Source: Setoptus koraiensis | Lineage: Eukaryota > Arthropoda | DNA length: 64,000 nucleotides | Assembly: GCA_048013815.1 (NCBI GenBank) | Contig: CM106585.1 | Coordinates: 13,020,001 to 13,084,000, forward strand | Direction of reading: 5' to 3' | Shown: in pieces, positions 63,906 through 64,000 of the stretch | Layout of the letters: each line of letters begins with the position of its first letter | How positions within the stretch are numbered: the first letter of the stretch is position 1 | Notes under the pieces: model-generated | Told to the model about the DNA's origin: nothing | Database searches by the model: none | What the model saw: the letters and a program-made list of their open reading frames with translations, nothing else | Made by a program: the position numbers and the translations under genes

Positions 63906-64000
63906 TTTCCGTTGGCGCGAGAAAGTTGTCACGAGAGAAGACAAATTTCAAAATTCAAGAGATTGATCGAGAGGCGCCCGATTGAGATAAAAGAGCCGGC

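Larger units (their letters stand above)
51833..64000. other. Right-hand non-coding stretch
   Basis: No supported gene over about 12 kb. Contents are pyrimidine-rich sequence (52090-52240), trinucleotide arrays (53558, 62431), minisatellites (54330, 61795, 63071), paired hairpins (56968-57048), long GC palindromes (55389, 59153) and an A/T hairpin (61376). The frame at 61160-61438 (minus) has no recognised content. Confidence 0.6.

Noticed and set aside
1-64000. LTR elements, virus-derived elements, Polintons
   Set aside because: Reading all long frames gave no polymerase, integrase, protease, capsid or envelope signature, and no long terminal repeats were noticed.

Overview
The window is nuclear DNA from an animal, most likely an acariform mite. 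The evidence is spliced genes with GT-AG introns, metazoan families (an Epac/RAPGEF4 exchange factor and a DmX-like/Rabconnectin-3A protein), and a UDP-glycosyltransferase of the compact type without signal peptide or membrane anchor known from spider mites, with the mite-like motif SPYLNLYMYP. Microsatellites, minisatellites and GC palindromes (GGGGCCCC, GGCGCC) are frequent throughout. The organism call is an inference from these families. No species marker is present, and I recognised no LTR element, virus-derived element, Polinton, LINE or CRISPR array.

Layout. (1) 1-10742, minus strand: one enormous exon of about 3,230 codons packed with Gln, Asn, His, Asp, Ser and Thr runs. It ends in a good splice donor, so the gene continues off the left edge. 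A phase-compatible second exon is proposed at 493-575. (2) 11811-17000, minus: an uninterrupted DmX-like reading frame that covers the N-terminal WD40 region and the Rav1p_C region, then stops where the family normally carries several hundred more residues. (3) 17001-20263: a small unrecognised minus-strand exon (18162-18614), a decayed tandem copy of it (about 17776-18135), and a cluster of CA/GT repeats. (4) 20264-22654, plus: an unrecognised 796-residue protein, tail to tail with (5) the UGT at 23190-24653, minus. (6) 25335-44142, minus: Epac. Fifteen coding exons were joined, with matching phases at every junction. They run from the first cyclic-nucleotide-binding domain through DEP, the second cyclic-nucleotide-binding domain, REM and RA to the CDC25 catalytic domain and stop codon. 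An intron of this gene holds a tRNA-Glu(CTC) gene on the opposite strand. (7) 44143-64000: almost 20 kb with no convincing coding sequence, holding minisatellites, hairpins and one possible minus-strand exon (51527-51832). The missing 5' exons of Epac must lie here or beyond the right edge.

Functionally, Epac couples cAMP to Rap GTPases, DmX-like proteins help V-ATPase assembly, and the UGT conjugates small molecules. Nothing suggests these neighbours form a pathway. The most notable points are the roughly 190-residue low-complexity insertion inside the Epac DEP domain, the degenerate first cyclic-nucleotide site, the short intronless DmX-like gene, the giant repeat-rich exon and a pair of adjacent hairpins at 56968-57048.
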